Counted from the stretch's first letter, positions 1 to 8,870 are shown. The stretch: 64,000 nucleotides of DNA from Thiomonas intermedia (GCF_002028405.1 NZ_CP020046.1:1116001-1180000), one strand, 5' to 3'. Made by a program: numbers and translations. Notes: generated by a model from the letters alone, not told the origin.

Positions 1-330
1 GAGGCGGGCGATGTGCGCAGCCTGGGCCGCGCCGAGGGGGCGCTGCGCAGCGGGCTGGGGGCCTTGTTCGCGGTGGCGGAGGCCTACCCCGATCTGAAAA
101 CCAACGAGGCTTTCCAGCATCTGCAGGCACGCATCAGCGGTCTGGAAGAGAACATTGCCGACCGGCGCGAGTTCTACAACGCGGCGGTCAATGCGAACAA
201 TGTGCGCATCGACCAGTTCCCCGATCTGATCGTGGCGCGGCTGCTGGCCTTCGGCCCGGCGGAGCTGTTCAAGGTGGCGTCGGGCGAGCGGGCCGATGTG
301 GATCTGAAGGGTCTGTTCGCGGCTTCGTGA
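1..330 (+). CDS. lemA: LemA family protein, C-terminal part (5' end outside window)
   Basis: The reading frame is open from the first base and ends at 330, so only about the last 109 residues are present. They match the C-terminal helical part of LemA: a long amphipathic helix, then FYNAAVNANNVRIDQFPD, which resembles the conserved YN-x-x-V-x-x-YN-x-x-I-x-x-FP-x signature of the family, and a short tail. LemA proteins are membrane-anchored helical-bundle proteins of uncertain function. The next gene starts on the stop codon (TGATG), which suggests translational coupling with the GIDE-domain gene. The N-terminal membrane anchor expected for the family lies upstream of the window. Confidence 0.85.
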   Translation, partial: EAGDVRSLGRAEGALRSGLGALFAVAEAYPDLKTNEAFQHLQARISGLEENIADRREFYNAAVNANNVRIDQFPDLIVARLLAFGPAELFKVASGERADVDLKGLFAAS

Positions 331-1214
331 TGCTGAGCGGTCTGTCGCCCGGCGGGGCGCCCGGGCAGGTGCTGGCGTTTGCCCTCGTGCTGGGGGCGGG
401 CGGCGTGGTGCAGTTTTTCCGCCTGCAGCGCCGCCGCCGGGCGATGGAAGACATGCCTACGGCGCGCATCCGCTCGGCGTCGCAGGGCTATGCGGAATTG
501 ATCGGACAGGCGCTGCCGCCCGATGCGCCGCTGTTCTCGCCCCTCTCCCGCACGCCCTGCTGCTGGTATCGCTTCAAGATCGAAAAGCGCGACCGCGACA
601 GCAACCGCAATTGGTCGGTCGAGCAGCAGGGCGTCAGCACGACCCAGTTCTGGCTCGACGACGATACGGGGCGCTGCATCATCGACCCCGAAGGCGCCGA
701 GGTGCGCGCCCTCACCCGGCGCACCTGGACGGGCTCCACCGCGCAGGTCATTCCCGGCACCAGCGAGGTGATGATGACTGGCGACAACGACCATCGCTAC
801 ACCGAGCATCTCATCCTGCCCGGGCAGACGCTGTATGCCCTGGGCTGGTTTGCCAGCCTCTCGCCCTTGCAGGTCTCAAGCCACGCCGAGGTGCGCGAGC
901 GCATCGCCGCGTGGAAGGCCGACCCGCAACAGCGCCGCGCCTTCGACTCCAACGGGGACGGCGCGCTGGACATGGCCGAGTTTGAGCAGCTGCGCCAGCA
1001 GGCCGCAGCAGCCGTCGAGGCCGAGCGCCGCGAACGCGCCGTGCAGCCGCAGACGCATGTGCTCAGAAGGCCGAAGGACAAGCGCCTGTTTCTGCTCACC
1101 ACCGAACCGCACGACGACCTGACGCGCACTCTGCGCTGGCAAGCCTGGGCGTGGCTGACCGTCGGCGTGCTGGGCCTGGCTTACGGTGGCGCGGGTTTGC
1201 TCATGCTGGGTTGA
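330..1214 (+). CDS. GIDE-domain (E3 ligase-like) membrane protein with EF-hand loop
   Basis: 294 residues starting at the ATG that overlaps the lemA stop; a GTG three bases earlier is an alternative start. A hydrophobic segment at about residues 10-30 is followed by a GIDE-type domain (roughly 60-200) with the typical CCWYRF and WSVEQQ stretches. A canonical EF-hand loop (DSNGDGALDMAE, residues 206-217, acidic or Asn ligands at positions 1, 3, 5, 9 and 12) comes next, then a C-terminal membrane helix (about 273-293). GIDE is named after a mitochondrial E3 ligase, but bacterial members have no RING finger and no known ligase activity. Bacterial lemA-GIDE gene pairs are common. The embedded calcium-binding-type loop is unusual and suggests a Ca-responsive membrane protein; this is an inference. 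Confidence 0.75.
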   Translation: MLSGLSPGGAPGQVLAFALVLGAGGVVQFFRLQRRRRAMEDMPTARIRSASQGYAELIGQALPPDAPLFSPLSRTPCCWYRFKIEKRDRDSNRNWSVEQQGVSTTQFWLDDDTGRCIIDPEGAEVRALTRRTWTGSTAQVIPGTSEVMMTGDNDHRYTEHLILPGQTLYALGWFASLSPLQVSSHAEVRERIAAWKADPQQRRAFDSNGDGALDMAEFEQLRQQAAAAVEAERRERAVQPQTHVLRRPKDKRLFLLTTEPHDDLTRTLRWQAWAWLTVGVLGLAYGGAGLLMLG

Positions 1215-1227
1215 CGGGCGGCCACCG

Positions 1228-1514
1228 ACTCCCCACCCCAACCCTCCCCACCCATGGGGAGGGAGAGAACACGCCTCCCCCACAAAGTGGGGAAGGCTGA
1301 GAGAGCGATGCCCACCCCAACCCTCCCCACCCATGGGGAGGGAGAGAACACGCCTCCCCGACGTCGCGGGGAAGCCGGGAGGGGCTTACGCAGATCACGC
1401 ACAGCGCCTTCTACTCCTCCCCCACAGCGTGGGGGAGGTTGGGAGGGCTTACGCCGATCGCGCGCAGCGCCTTCTACTCCTCCCCCACAGGGTGGGGGAG
1501 GTTGGGAGGGGGAG
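1228..1514 (+). repeat. Mosaic GC-rich repeat, copy A
   Basis: Intergenic block between the GIDE gene and the methyltransferase gene. It contains two copies of a module with the palindrome CCCTCCCCACCCATGGGGAG, followed by three copies of a second module built on a C5AC-GTG5 hairpin and separated by a spacer that reads TTACGCAGATCACGC or a close variant. The last two modules are 63 bp apart. No clear terminal inverted repeat is visible at either end. The same modules recur at five other places in the window. A long open frame runs through the repeat into the downstream gene, but this is caused by the 63-bp (21-codon) periodicity. Confidence 0.85.
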
Positions 1515-1544
1515 TCTGACCGCCGCAGGCCATACGATGGCGAC

Positions 1545-2840
1545 ATGCAATCGCCCTATTCCTCTGTCTACAAAAAGCGCCGGGAAAGCGGGAGTGGGAA
1601 CCGGTCGGGCTCAGCCGCCCAGGCCTCGAACCCCGACCTGACTCCCCAAAATCTCGGCACCTTTGATTTTTTTCTGCCCTGCCCGCGTGGCCTCGAAACG
1701 GCGCTGGCCGATGAGGTCAAGGCGCTGGCCGCGCACAGCCCTACCTTGCGGATGGGCGCGCCCGCGCCTGGCGGCCTGCCGGTGCAGGGCACGCTGACGG
1801 ACGCGATGCGGCTGAATCTGCATTGCCGTCTGACCAGCCGCGTCTTGCTGCTGGGCGGCCGTTGCGGCTATGCCGATGCCGAAGACATCTATCACTTGGC
1901 CCGCGATCTGGCCTGGGAAAAATGGTTCGGCGTCACCCAGGCCTTGCGCGTGGACGTGACGGCCGAGCGCAGCCCCCTGGAAAGCATCAAGTTCGCCGCG
2001 CTGCGGGTGAAGGACGGCATCTGCGACCGCTTCCGCGCGCTGACGGGCGAGCGCCCGGATGTGGACACCGCCCACCCGGATGTGCGCATCCATCTGCACT
2101 TGCGCGAAGCCGACGCCCTGCTCTATCTGGACACCAGCGGCGAGCCGCTGTTCAAGCGCGGCTGGCGCAGCGAGCATGGCGCGGCGCCGCTGAAGGAGCA
2201 TCTGGCCGCCGGGCTGCTCATGCTCTCGGGCTGGACGCCGGCCGATGTGCTGTTCGATCCGCTGTGCGGCTCGGGCACCCTGGTCATCGAGGCTGCCCAG
2301 ATGGCGGCCCACCGGGCGCCGGGACTGGATCGCACCTTCGGTTTCGAAGTTCTTCAGGGCTTCGACGCCGACGCCTGGACCGCCCTGCGCGAGCAGGCCC
2401 GCCAGGCGGTGCGGCCGGTGGCGCCGGGTCAGTTCTTCGCGGCCGACATCGATCCGGCGAATGTACGCATGACCCTGGACAACGCCCGCCGCGCCGGGGT
2501 GGAGGGCGCGATCGCCGCCCAGGCAGGCGACGTGATCGCCGCCGCACCCCCGGTGGACGCCGCCGCCCTGCCCTCCGGGCAACAGGCCTGGCTCATCAGC
2601 AATCCTCCGTACAACGAACGCATCGCGCCCGAAGGCGTTGCCGCCACGGACTTCGCCCCCCAGCTCGCGCACACGCTGAAGCAGCGCTTCGCCGGCTGGC
2701 ATGTAGGACTGCTCGCGGCCGATCTGCACTGGGACCGGGCGCTGCGCCTCAAACCGCGCCGCCGCATCGTGCTGTTCAACGGCACGATCGAGTGCCGACT
2801 GATGTTGTTCGACATGGTGGCGGGCAGCGCACGGGGCTGA
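1545..2840 (+). CDS. THUMP-domain class I SAM-dependent RNA methyltransferase (RlmL-type)
   Basis: 431 residues. It resembles the N-terminal methyltransferase half of E. coli RlmL, which makes m2G2445 in 23S rRNA. The start is placed at the ATG at 1545 because everything upstream in frame is the repeat element. A THUMP-like region covers roughly residues 45-190. The Rossmann methyltransferase domain follows, with SAM motif I DPLCGSGT from residue 238 and the catalytic NPPY tetrapeptide from residue 353, typical of N2-guanine or N6-adenine methyltransferases. The RlmK half of the E. coli fusion is absent, as is usual in betaproteobacteria. Exact target base is inferred from the family only. 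Confidence 0.85.
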   Translation: MQSPYSSVYKKRRESGSGNRSGSAAQASNPDLTPQNLGTFDFFLPCPRGLETALADEVKALAAHSPTLRMGAPAPGGLPVQGTLTDAMRLNLHCRLTSRVLLLGGRCGYADAEDIYHLARDLAWEKWFGVTQALRVDVTAERSPLESIKFAALRVKDGICDRFRALTGERPDVDTAHPDVRIHLHLREADALLYLDTSGEPLFKRGWRSEHGAAPLKEHLAAGLLMLSGWTPADVLFDPLCGSGTLVIEAAQMAAHRAPGLDRTFGFEVLQGFDADAWTALREQARQAVRPVAPGQFFAADIDPANVRMTLDNARRAGVEGAIAAQAGDVIAAAPPVDAAALPSGQQAWLISNPPYNERIAPEGVAATDFAPQLAHTLKQRFAGWHVGLLAADLHWDRALRLKPRRRIVLFNGTIECRLMLFDMVAGSARG

Positions 2841-2852
2841 GTCTGCGGGGCT

Positions 2853-3142
2853 ATTGATCCGCGGCCTGGAGAAGGATGAACGGGTCATGGGGCCCGCCAT
2901 GCAGGCGTCTCCCCCTCCCAACCTCCCCCACCCTGTGGGGGAGGAGTAAACAGCGCTACGCGCGATCTGCGTACGCCCTCCCAACCTCCCCCACCCTGTG
3001 GGGAAGGAGTAGAAGGCGCTGTGCGTGATCTGCGTAAGCCCATCCCTGCCTCCCCCTATGAGGGAGGCGTGTTCCCTCCCTCTCCACTTGTGGGGAGGGT
3101 TGGGGTGGGGCGCCGTTTCAAACGTCAACGCGCCGGATCAAT
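2853..3142 (-). repeat. Mosaic GC-rich repeat with inverted ends, copy B
   Basis: 290-bp intergenic element in reverse orientation. It begins ATTGATCCGCGG and ends GCGCCGGATCAAT, an imperfect terminal inverted repeat. Next to the left end lies a block reading GATGAACGGGTCATGGGGCC, which is the reverse complement of the right-end block of copies C and E. Inside are hairpin modules (CCCCCACCCTGTGGGGG) separated by a spacer reading CGATCTGCGTA or a variant. It lies between the methyltransferase gene and tatA and fills this whole gap of about 320 bp; no gene is seen in it. Confidence 0.85.
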
Positions 3143-3160
3143 AAGACCGGCCCGTGGCGC

Positions 3161-3433
3161 TTACTTCGCCTTGAACGCGATGTCTTCCGCCTGCTCGGCG
3201 CGTGTACCCAGGGGCGATTTGGACGAGGCGGTCACCTGGGGCGGGGCGGCTGGCGGCGCCGCGTCCGGCTCGGCCGTCTTCTCCGCGGGCGCGTCGGCTT
3301 CTTTCATGCCGTCCTTGAAGCCGCGCACGGCCTGACCGAGGTCGCTGCCCATGTTTTTGAGCTTTTTGGTGCCGAAGATCATGATCACGATCAGCAGCAC
3401 GATGAGCCAATGCCAGATACTGAATTCACCCAT
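3161..3433 (-). CDS. tatA: Sec-independent translocase subunit TatA
   Basis: 90 residues: a short N-terminal membrane helix ([15 protein letters not shown]), the hinge and amphipathic helix ([20 protein letters not shown]) that define TatA/TatE, then a Pro/Ala-rich acidic tail. TatA oligomerises around TatBC to pass folded twin-arginine substrates across the inner membrane. The start is the ATG of MGEFSIW with a good ribosome-binding site (GGAGAACC). Unlike the usual tatABC arrangement there is no tatB or tatC next to it, so the partners must be elsewhere or this is a second, TatE-like copy. Likely Tat substrates in the window include the multicopper oxidase. Confidence 0.9.
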   Translation of the reverse strand: MGEFSIWHWLIVLLIVIMIFGTKKLKNMGSDLGQAVRGFKDGMKEADAPAEKTAEPDAAPPAAPPQVTASSKSPLGTRAEQAEDIAFKAK

Positions 3434-3586
3434 GGTGGTTCTCCTGTGCGTCCGCCGCGCAGCGGGCACGTCTTGTTCTACTGAGATCGAAATTGTCCAC
3501 CCGGGTTCGCCCGTTCAGGTGAAAGCAAACGCAACATCTGCGCCACGCCGCAGAACGGCGGGGCACGGGCTGGTCGATCGTCAGGC

Positions 3587-3621
3587 GTCGTCGGCCTGGT
3601 CGTCGGCCTAGTCGTCGGCCC
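3587..3621. repeat. Short 12-bp tandem repeat at the 3' end of glpK
   Basis: Three near-identical units of GTCGTCGGCC plus two bases run across the glpK stop codon (CTA at 3608-3610 on the plus strand). On the coding strand the repeat would encode repeated Ala-Asp-Asp, so slippage here would lengthen or shorten the acidic C-terminus of glycerol kinase. Confidence 0.6.
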
Positions 3622-5110
3622 AATCGCGGGCGCGATCCACGGCGCGGCGCCAGCGGGCCATTCGCGCCTCGCGCTCGTCGGCGCGCATCGCGGGGTCGAA
3701 ACGGCGCTCGGGGGTCCAGAGCGCGGCGAGGGTTTGCGCATCGGGCCATAGCCCCACGCCCAGCCCGGCCAGATAGGCCGCGCCCAGCGCCGTGCTCTCG
3801 GCCTGGACCGGACGCACCACGGGCACGCCGAGCAGGTCGGCCTGGAACTGCATCAGCGCGTCGTTGACGGCGGCGCCGCCGTCCACCCGCAACTCACACA
3901 GCGGCTCTCCGCCCTGCGCGGCAACATCGGCCTGCATGGCGGCGAAGAGTTCGGCGCTCTGGTAGGCCATGCTGTCGATGGTGGCCCGCGCCACCTGCGC
4001 CGCCGTGGTGCCCCGGGTGATGCCGATGAGCAGACCGCGGGCCTGGGCATCCCAGTGAGGGGCGCCCAGGCCGGTGAAGGCCGGCACCAGCAGCACGCCG
4101 CCGCTGTCAGGCACGCTGTCGGCGAGTTGCTGGGCTTCTTGTGCACTGCGCACCAGCCCGAGACCGTCGCGCAGCCATTGCACGGCGGCCCCTGCGATGA
4201 ACACGCCACCTTCGAGGGCGTAGTGCAGCGGCTGGTCGGCGCCGAGCTTCCACGCCACGGTGCTCAGCAGCCGCTGCTGCGAGCGCACGGCCTGCGTGCC
4301 GGTGTGCTGCAGCGCGAAGCAGCCGGTGCCATAGGTGTTTTTGGCCATGCCAGGTTGCAGGCAGGCCTGGCCGAACAGCGCCGCCTGCTGGTCGCCCGCC
4401 ATGCCGGTGATGGGAATCTCCACCCCGCCGAGACGGGCGAGGGCCAGCGGGCCGCAGTTGGGCACGATGGCGGGCAGCACGGCGCGGGGCACGCGCAGCA
4501 GGGCAAGCAGGGTGTCGTCCCAATCGCCGGTGTGGAGATTGCACAGCAGGGTGCGGCTGGCGTTGCTGACATCGGTGAGGTGCACCGCGCCGCCGCTCAG
4601 TTTCCAGACCAGCCAGCTGTCGATGGTGCCTGCGGCCAGTTCGCCTTTCTCGGCGCGGGCGCGGGCGCCGGGAATGTGGTCGAGCAGCCAGGCGAGCTTG
4701 GTGGCGGAGAAATAGGCGTCGGGCAGCAGGCCAGTGCGCTCCTGCAGCAGGGGGGCGTGGCCGTCTGCCGCGAGCTGGGCGCAGACCTGCGCGGTGCGGC
4801 GGTCTTGCCAGACGATGGCGTTCGCCAGCGGCCTGCCCGAGGCGCGCTCCCATAGCACCACGGTTTCGCGCTGGTTGGTGAGTCCGATGGCGGCCAGATC
4901 GCGCAGGCCAGCCCCGGCGCGGGCCAGGGCTTCGGTGAGGGTGGCGCTCTGGGTGGCCCAGATGTCGAGCGGGTCGTGCTCCACCCAGCCGGGCTGCGGG
5001 TAGTGCTGGGCAAACTCGCGCTGCGCGCTGGCGCGCACCCGGCCGTGTTCGTCGATGATCAGGGCGCGCGAGCTGGAGGTGCCTTGATCGAGGGCGGCGA
5101 TCAGTGCCAA
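3608..5110 (-). CDS. glpK: Glycerol kinase
   Basis: 500 residues, the normal length for GlpK of the FGGY kinase family. It converts glycerol and ATP to glycerol 3-phosphate in the cytoplasm. The N-terminal ATPase-fold motif [13 protein letters not shown], the QDRRT motif, the glycerol-site region and the C-terminal [17 protein letters not shown] block are all present. The start appears to be TTG at 5110: the only nearby ATG upstream is in another frame, and GAGG lies about 10 bases before the TTG. It sits 10 bp behind a small lipoprotein gene with which it probably forms an operon. No glpF or glpD is next to it. Confidence 0.93.
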   Translation of the reverse strand: MALIAALDQGTSSSRALIIDEHGRVRASAQREFAQHYPQPGWVEHDPLDIWATQSATLTEALARAGAGLRDLAAIGLTNQRETVVLWERASGRPLANAIVWQDRRTAQVCAQLAADGHAPLLQERTGLLPDAYFSATKLAWLLDHIPGARARAEKGELAAGTIDSWLVWKLSGGAVHLTDVSNASRTLLCNLHTGDWDDTLLALLRVPRAVLPAIVPNCGPLALARLGGVEIPITGMAGDQQAALFGQACLQPGMAKNTYGTGCFALQHTGTQAVRSQQRLLSTVAWKLGADQPLHYALEGGVFIAGAAVQWLRDGLGLVRSAQEAQQLADSVPDSGGVLLVPAFTGLGAPHWDAQARGLLIGITRGTTAAQVARATIDSMAYQSAELFAAMQADVAAQGGEPLCELRVDGGAAVNDALMQFQADLLGVPVVRPVQAESTALGAAYLAGLGVGLWPDAQTLAALWTPERRFDPAMRADEREARMARWRRAVDRARDWADD

Positions 5111-5120
5111 GGGGGCATCC

Positions 5121-5288
5121 TCAAGGGTCGATCACGTCGGCGCACACATCGGTCGGCGCCGCGGCGACATGGCCGACCACGGGCACCATCTTCAGCCCGG
5201 CCGAAGCCACGCGGCAGGGCGCGGCAACGACACCGCAACCGGAAAGAGCCGAGCAGGCCAGCAGCCAGGCGATCCATCGTCGGGACAT
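5121..5288 (-). CDS. Small lipoprotein (DUF6726-like)
   Basis: 55 residues: a basic N-terminus, a hydrophobic stretch and a lipobox (ACSALSGC), giving a mature peptide of about 37 residues with the sequence [22 protein letters not shown] and three conserved-looking Cys. It resembles a short lipoprotein family found in Burkholderiales whose function is unknown. The gene ends 10 bp before the glpK start on the same strand, so the two are probably co-transcribed. The start is the ATG of MSRRW; the longer open frame upstream runs into the repeat region and is not believed. Confidence 0.7.
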   Translation of the reverse strand: MSRRWIAWLLACSALSGCGVVAAPCRVASAGLKMVPVVGHVAAAPTDVCADVIDP

Positions 5289-5390
5289 GGGGGTTATCTC
5301 AAAATGGGGAGCGGCCATTATGCGGGGAACTGAAACCAGACTGAAGAAACCCGCCCGGCAGTGAACCCTTGCCAGACCCGCGACACTGAC

Positions 5391-5880
5391 AATGGACCCG
5401 GCATGATGAAGTTTGAGGCTGCGGCTGCGGCTCCCCACCCCGGCCCTCCCCACCCGTGGGGAGGGTGCGAACACGCTTCCCCCACCTTGTGGGAGAGACT
5501 CGGAGGTGCTTACGCAGATCACGCGCAGCGCCTTCTACTCCTCCTCCACGCTGTGGGGGAGGTTGGGAGGGCATACGCAGATCGCGCGCAGCGCTGTTTT
5601 CTCCTCCCCCACAGGGTGGGGGAGGTTGGGAGGGCGTACGCAGATCACGCGCAGCGCAGTCTTCTCCTCCCCCACAGGGTGGGGGAGGTTGGGAGGGCGT
5701 ACGCAGATCACGCGCAGCGCAGTCTTCTCCTCCCCCACAGGGTGGGGGAGGTTGGGAGGGCGTACGCAGATCACGCGCAGCGCAGTCTTCTCCTCCCCCA
5801 CAGGGTGGGGGAGGTTGGGAGGGGGAGCCGCTTGCATGGCGGGCCCCATGACCCGTTCATCCTTTTCCATGCCGGATCAT
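5391..5880 (+). repeat. Mosaic GC-rich repeat with expanded 63-bp array, copy C
   Basis: About 490 bp filling the space between the lipoprotein gene and the decarboxylase gene. The left end (AATGGACCCGGCATGATGAA) is a degraded form of the inverted repeat; the right end reads CATGCCGGATCAT. After one CCCTCCCCACCCGTGGGGAG module comes a run of hairpin units at exact 63-bp spacing (5562, 5625, 5688, 5751, 5814); the last three spacers are identical. Because 63 is a multiple of three, both strands show open frames with a 21-residue repeat, which are not genes. The right-end block GCATGGCGGGCCCCATGACC is shared with copies B and E. Confidence 0.9.
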
Positions 5881-5908
5881 CATCATTGCCACCGTGAAAG
5901 GACACCCC

Positions 5909-6652
5909 ATGAAAGCCGCCGATGTCGCCCAATCCGCCTTCTCCATGCCCCTGAGCAGCCCGGCCTATCCGCCCGGCCCCTACCGTTTCATCGACCGCGA
6001 GTTTTTCGTGGTGACGTACCGCACCGATGCCCAAGCCTTGCGCGCCATGATTCCCGAGCCGCTGGAGCCCGCGGGCGACCTGGTGAAGTTCGAGTTCATC
6101 CGCATGCCCGATTCCACCGGATTCGGCGCCTACACCGAATCGGGCCAGGTCGTTCCCGTGCGCTACAAGGGCAAGCCCGCCACCTTCCAGATTGCGATGT
6201 ATCTCGACGACGAGGCGCCCATTGCCGGCGGGCGGGAAATTTGGGGTTTTCCCAAAAAGCTCGCCAAGCCGCAACTGAGCGTGGCCGCCGACACGCTGGT
6301 GGGCACGCTGGATTACGGCCCGGTGCGCATCGCCACAGGCACCATGGGCTACAAGCACCGGGCGCTCGACACGGCCCAGGTGCTCGCCTCGCTGCGGCAG
6401 CCCAACTTCCTGCTCAAGATCATTCCGCATGTGGACTGCACGCCGCGCATCTGCGAACTGGTGCAGTACGACCTCGAAGACCTCGTGGTGAAAGGCGCCT
6501 GGGAAGGCCCCGCCGCACTGGAACTGCATGCGCACGCGCTGGCCCCGGTGTCGGCGCTGCCGGTGCTGGAGGTGGTGTCCGGCGTGCACATCCTCACCGA
6601 TCTCACCCTGGGGCTGGGACGGGTGGCGCACGACTATCTCGCCAAACCATGA
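5909..6652 (+). CDS. adc: Acetoacetate decarboxylase family protein
   Basis: 247 residues, the usual length for acetoacetate decarboxylase (acetoacetate to acetone plus CO2 through a Schiff-base lysine). The signature [13 protein letters not shown] is present, and the expected catalytic lysine falls at residue 116 or 117, close to Lys115 of the clostridial enzyme. The start is the ATG at 5909, 7 bases after AAAGGA; a GTG five codons upstream is also in frame. It stands alone on the plus strand after repeat copy C, with no CoA-transferase gene nearby, so the physiological substrate could be another acetoacetate-like acid. Confidence 0.88.
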   Translation: MKAADVAQSAFSMPLSSPAYPPGPYRFIDREFFVVTYRTDAQALRAMIPEPLEPAGDLVKFEFIRMPDSTGFGAYTESGQVVPVRYKGKPATFQIAMYLDDEAPIAGGREIWGFPKKLAKPQLSVAADTLVGTLDYGPVRIATGTMGYKHRALDTAQVLASLRQPNFLLKIIPHVDCTPRICELVQYDLEDLVVKGAWEGPAALELHAHALAPVSALPVLEVVSGVHILTDLTLGLGRVAHDYLAKP

Positions 6653-7030
6653 GATGACGGGGCGCACCCGTTACATGGCCCGGCGGTACCGTCTCGAAGT
6701 GAAGGCGACGCTGAATAAGTGCTCGTGATGGCGGGCACTTTTACGCCATCGTCCCGTTCCGTTCGCCTGGGCGCGGGGATGGGCGGTGCATTTCATCAGC
6801 ACCGGAATCGATCGATGCATTCCATCGATTCACCGGCAATAATGCCTTTTTTGCGCGATTCATCCCCCATAGACCCGGGTGTTTGTCAGGCAATTGTCAC
6901 TAGACTACGACTTGCATGACACTGATGCGCTAAATTCAAACTTCGACTAATACAACCGTTCACCACAAGCCCATGAAGAACTCTCTGTTGTTCCAAGCAC
7001 GGTCTCCCGCCATCCTCCAGGAGACCTGCC
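6653..7030. other. Intergenic region upstream of the lrp-type gene
   Basis: 378 bp without a convincing gene. It becomes AT-richer toward the downstream regulator, as expected of a promoter region, and contains the short palindrome ATCGATCGAT. No clear sigma-70 hexamer pair with correct spacing could be chosen by eye. A ribosome-binding site (AGGAG) precedes the start of the Lrp gene. Confidence 0.4.
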
Positions 7031-7510
7031 ATGAGTGAAAAAATCGGCGGCATCGACCGCATCGACCGTCGTCTGCTCAATCTGCTGCAGGAAGATGGCC
7101 GCATCGCCAATCTGCGTCTGGCCCAACTGGTCAATCTTTCGCCCACGGCGGTGCTCGAGCGCGTCAAACGCCTCACGCGCGACGGCTTCATCCTCGGCTA
7201 CGAAGGTCGGCTCAACCCGAACCTGCTCGGCGCGGGGCTGATGGTGTTCGTCGAAGTGCAGCTCGACCGCACGGTGCCCGATACGTTCGAGAAATTCCAG
7301 TCGGCCATCAAGGTCCGGTCCGAAATTCTCGAATGCCACATGGTGGCCGGCAACTTCGACTATCTGCTCAAGGTGCGCGTGGCCGACATGGCCGCCTATC
7401 GCACCTTCGTGGCCAACGTCATCGCCAATCTGCCGGGTGTGCGCGAAACCCGCTCTTTCGCCGTGATCGACGAAGTGAAAGACACGACCCGCCTGCAAGT
7501 CGAACTCTGA
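7031..7510 (+). CDS. lrp: Lrp/AsnC family transcriptional regulator
   Basis: 159 residues with the standard Lrp layout: an N-terminal winged helix-turn-helix (about 8-60, RLAQLVNLSPTAVLERVKRL) and a C-terminal RAM ligand-binding and oligomerisation domain (about 75-155). The LECHMVAGNFDYLLKVRVADM segment is very close to classical Lrp, so it is likely a leucine-responsive global-type regulator and not a specialised AsnC paralogue. A strong terminator follows. The divergent or neighbouring targets are not evident. Confidence 0.85.
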   Translation: MSEKIGGIDRIDRRLLNLLQEDGRIANLRLAQLVNLSPTAVLERVKRLTRDGFILGYEGRLNPNLLGAGLMVFVEVQLDRTVPDTFEKFQSAIKVRSEILECHMVAGNFDYLLKVRVADMAAYRTFVANVIANLPGVRETRSFAVIDEVKDTTRLQVEL

Positions 7511-7529
7511 TCGGCTTGCCGCCGCCCGG

Positions 7530-7570
7530 GGCGCGCGTGAATCTGACCGATTCGCGCGCGCCTTTTTTTT
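7530..7570 (+). terminator. Rho-independent terminator after lrp
   Basis: A 14-bp stem (GGCGCGCGTGAATC paired with GATTCGCGCGCGCC, one G-T wobble), a 5-base loop and eight T residues. It terminates the Lrp gene just before the end of the convergent MFS gene. Confidence 0.9.
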
Positions 7571-7574
7571 GGGC

Positions 7575-8870
7575 TTACTTGCTGGTCTTCGGCGTCAGCA
7601 GCACCAGCACGGCGCACAGCACCATGAATCCGGCCAGCACCAGAATGCCGCCGTTGGTGCTCTGGGTGGTCTGCTTGACCCAGCCGATGATGGATGGGCC
7701 GAAGAACCCGGCCAGATTACCCAGGGCATTGATGAGCGCAATGCCGGCCGCGGCCGCGGTGCCCGCGAGGAAGGCGTTGGGCAGCGCCCAGAACAGCGGC
7801 AGCACCACCATGATGCCCACGGTGGCCAGCGTCAGCGCCACCATGGCCAGGGTCGTGTCGGTACTCCAGAACGTGGACAGCACCAGGCCGATGGCACCGA
7901 TGAGCGCCGGTATGGCCACGTGCCAGCGTCGTTCGTGGCGTTTGTCCGAGCTGCGGCCCACCAGAATCATCGCTACCACCGACACGCCGTAAGGCAGGGC
8001 GACCAGCCAGCCGATGGTCAGCGGATCGGTCACGCCGGTGGACTTGATCAGCAGCGGCAGCCAGAAGCTCAGGCCGTACAGGCCGATGACCACGGAAAAA
8101 TAGATCAGTGCCATCAGCCACACCCGCGGCTGCGCCAGGCCCTCCAGGGCCGAATGCGAAGGCTTGGTCTGCGCCTCCTGATCGAGCGCATATTGCAGCG
8201 CGTTTTTCTCGTCCGCGCTCAGCCACTTGGCGTGCTTGATGCCGTTGTCGAGATAGAACAGGGTGACGATGCCCAGGATCACGGCCGGCAGGCCTTCGAG
8301 GACGAACAGCCATTGCCAGCCGGCCCAGCCGTGGTGGCCGTGGAAGTGGTGCAGGATCCAGCCCGACACTGGCCCGCCGACCAGCCCCGAAAGCGGCACC
8401 GCGCTCATGAACCAGGCGGTCATCTGGCTGCGCCGCGCCGCCGGATACCAATAGGTGAGATAGAGGATGATGCCCGGGAAGAAGCCGGCCTCGGCCACGC
8501 CGAGCAGAAAGCGCATCACGTAGAACTGCGTCGGCGTGGTGACGAACAGCGTCGCCGCGGAGATCAGGCCCCAGGTGATCATGATGCGGGCGATCCACAC
8601 CCGCGCGCCGACGCGGTGAAGAATGAGGTTGCTGGGCACCTCGAACACGAAGTAGCCGAGGAAAAAGATGCCCGCGCCCAGCCCGTACACCGCATCGGAA
8701 AAGCCCAGATCGCCCTTCATCTGCAACTGGGCGAAGCCGATGTTCACCCGGTCGAGATAGGCGACGAAGTAGCACAGGATGAGGAAGGGAATGATGCGCC
8801 AGCCGATGCGGCGATAGACCTGCTCCGAAGGCGGCGCCGCCGCTGTTGCCTCTGAGGTGAGTGATGCCAT
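7575..8870 (-). CDS. MFS transporter, anion:cation symporter type
   Basis: 431 residues with 12 predicted membrane helices. The first helix carries the family pattern ILCYFVAYLDRVNIGFAQLQM, followed by FFLGYFVFEVPSNL and the RFLLGVAEAGFFPG block, all typical of the ACS subfamily that takes up organic anions (tartrate, phthalate, hydroxyphenylacetate, glucarate). A good ribosome-binding site (AAGGAGA) precedes the ATG. The gene stands alone, with no catabolic genes next to it, so the substrate cannot be named. Confidence 0.88.
   Translation of the reverse strand: MASLTSEATAAAPPSEQVYRRIGWRIIPFLILCYFVAYLDRVNIGFAQLQMKGDLGFSDAVYGLGAGIFFLGYFVFEVPSNLILHRVGARVWIARIMITWGLISAATLFVTTPTQFYVMRFLLGVAEAGFFPGIILYLTYWYPAARRSQMTAWFMSAVPLSGLVGGPVSGWILHHFHGHHGWAGWQWLFVLEGLPAVILGIVTLFYLDNGIKHAKWLSADEKNALQYALDQEAQTKPSHSALEGLAQPRVWLMALIYFSVVIGLYGLSFWLPLLIKSTGVTDPLTIGWLVALPYGVSVVAMILVGRSSDKRHERRWHVAIPALIGAIGLVLSTFWSTDTTLAMVALTLATVGIMVVLPLFWALPNAFLAGTAAAAGIALINALGNLAGFFGPSIIGWVKQTTQSTNGGILVLAGFMVLCAVLVLLTPKTSK

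Noticed and set aside
1611-3128. 505-codon antisense frame opposite the methyltransferase gene
   Set aside because: Shadow of the real gene, and its start lies in repeat copy B.
5545-5830. 63-bp periodic array as a possible CRISPR
   Set aside because: Repeats and intervening sequence are the same from unit to unit; there are no unique spacers and no cas genes.
5535-5870. 21-residue repeat protein on the minus strand
   Set aside because: Produced by the 63-bp tandem repeat being a multiple of three; no start signal and all repeat copies give similar frames on both strands.
6653-7030. Specific sigma-70 promoter for the lrp gene
   Set aside because: Several TTG-like boxes but none paired with a good -10 at 16-18 bp, so no position was assigned.
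7569-8855. 428-codon frame opposite the MFS gene
   Set aside because: The minus-strand frame encodes a clear 12-helix transporter; this one is Gln/His/Arg-rich noise.
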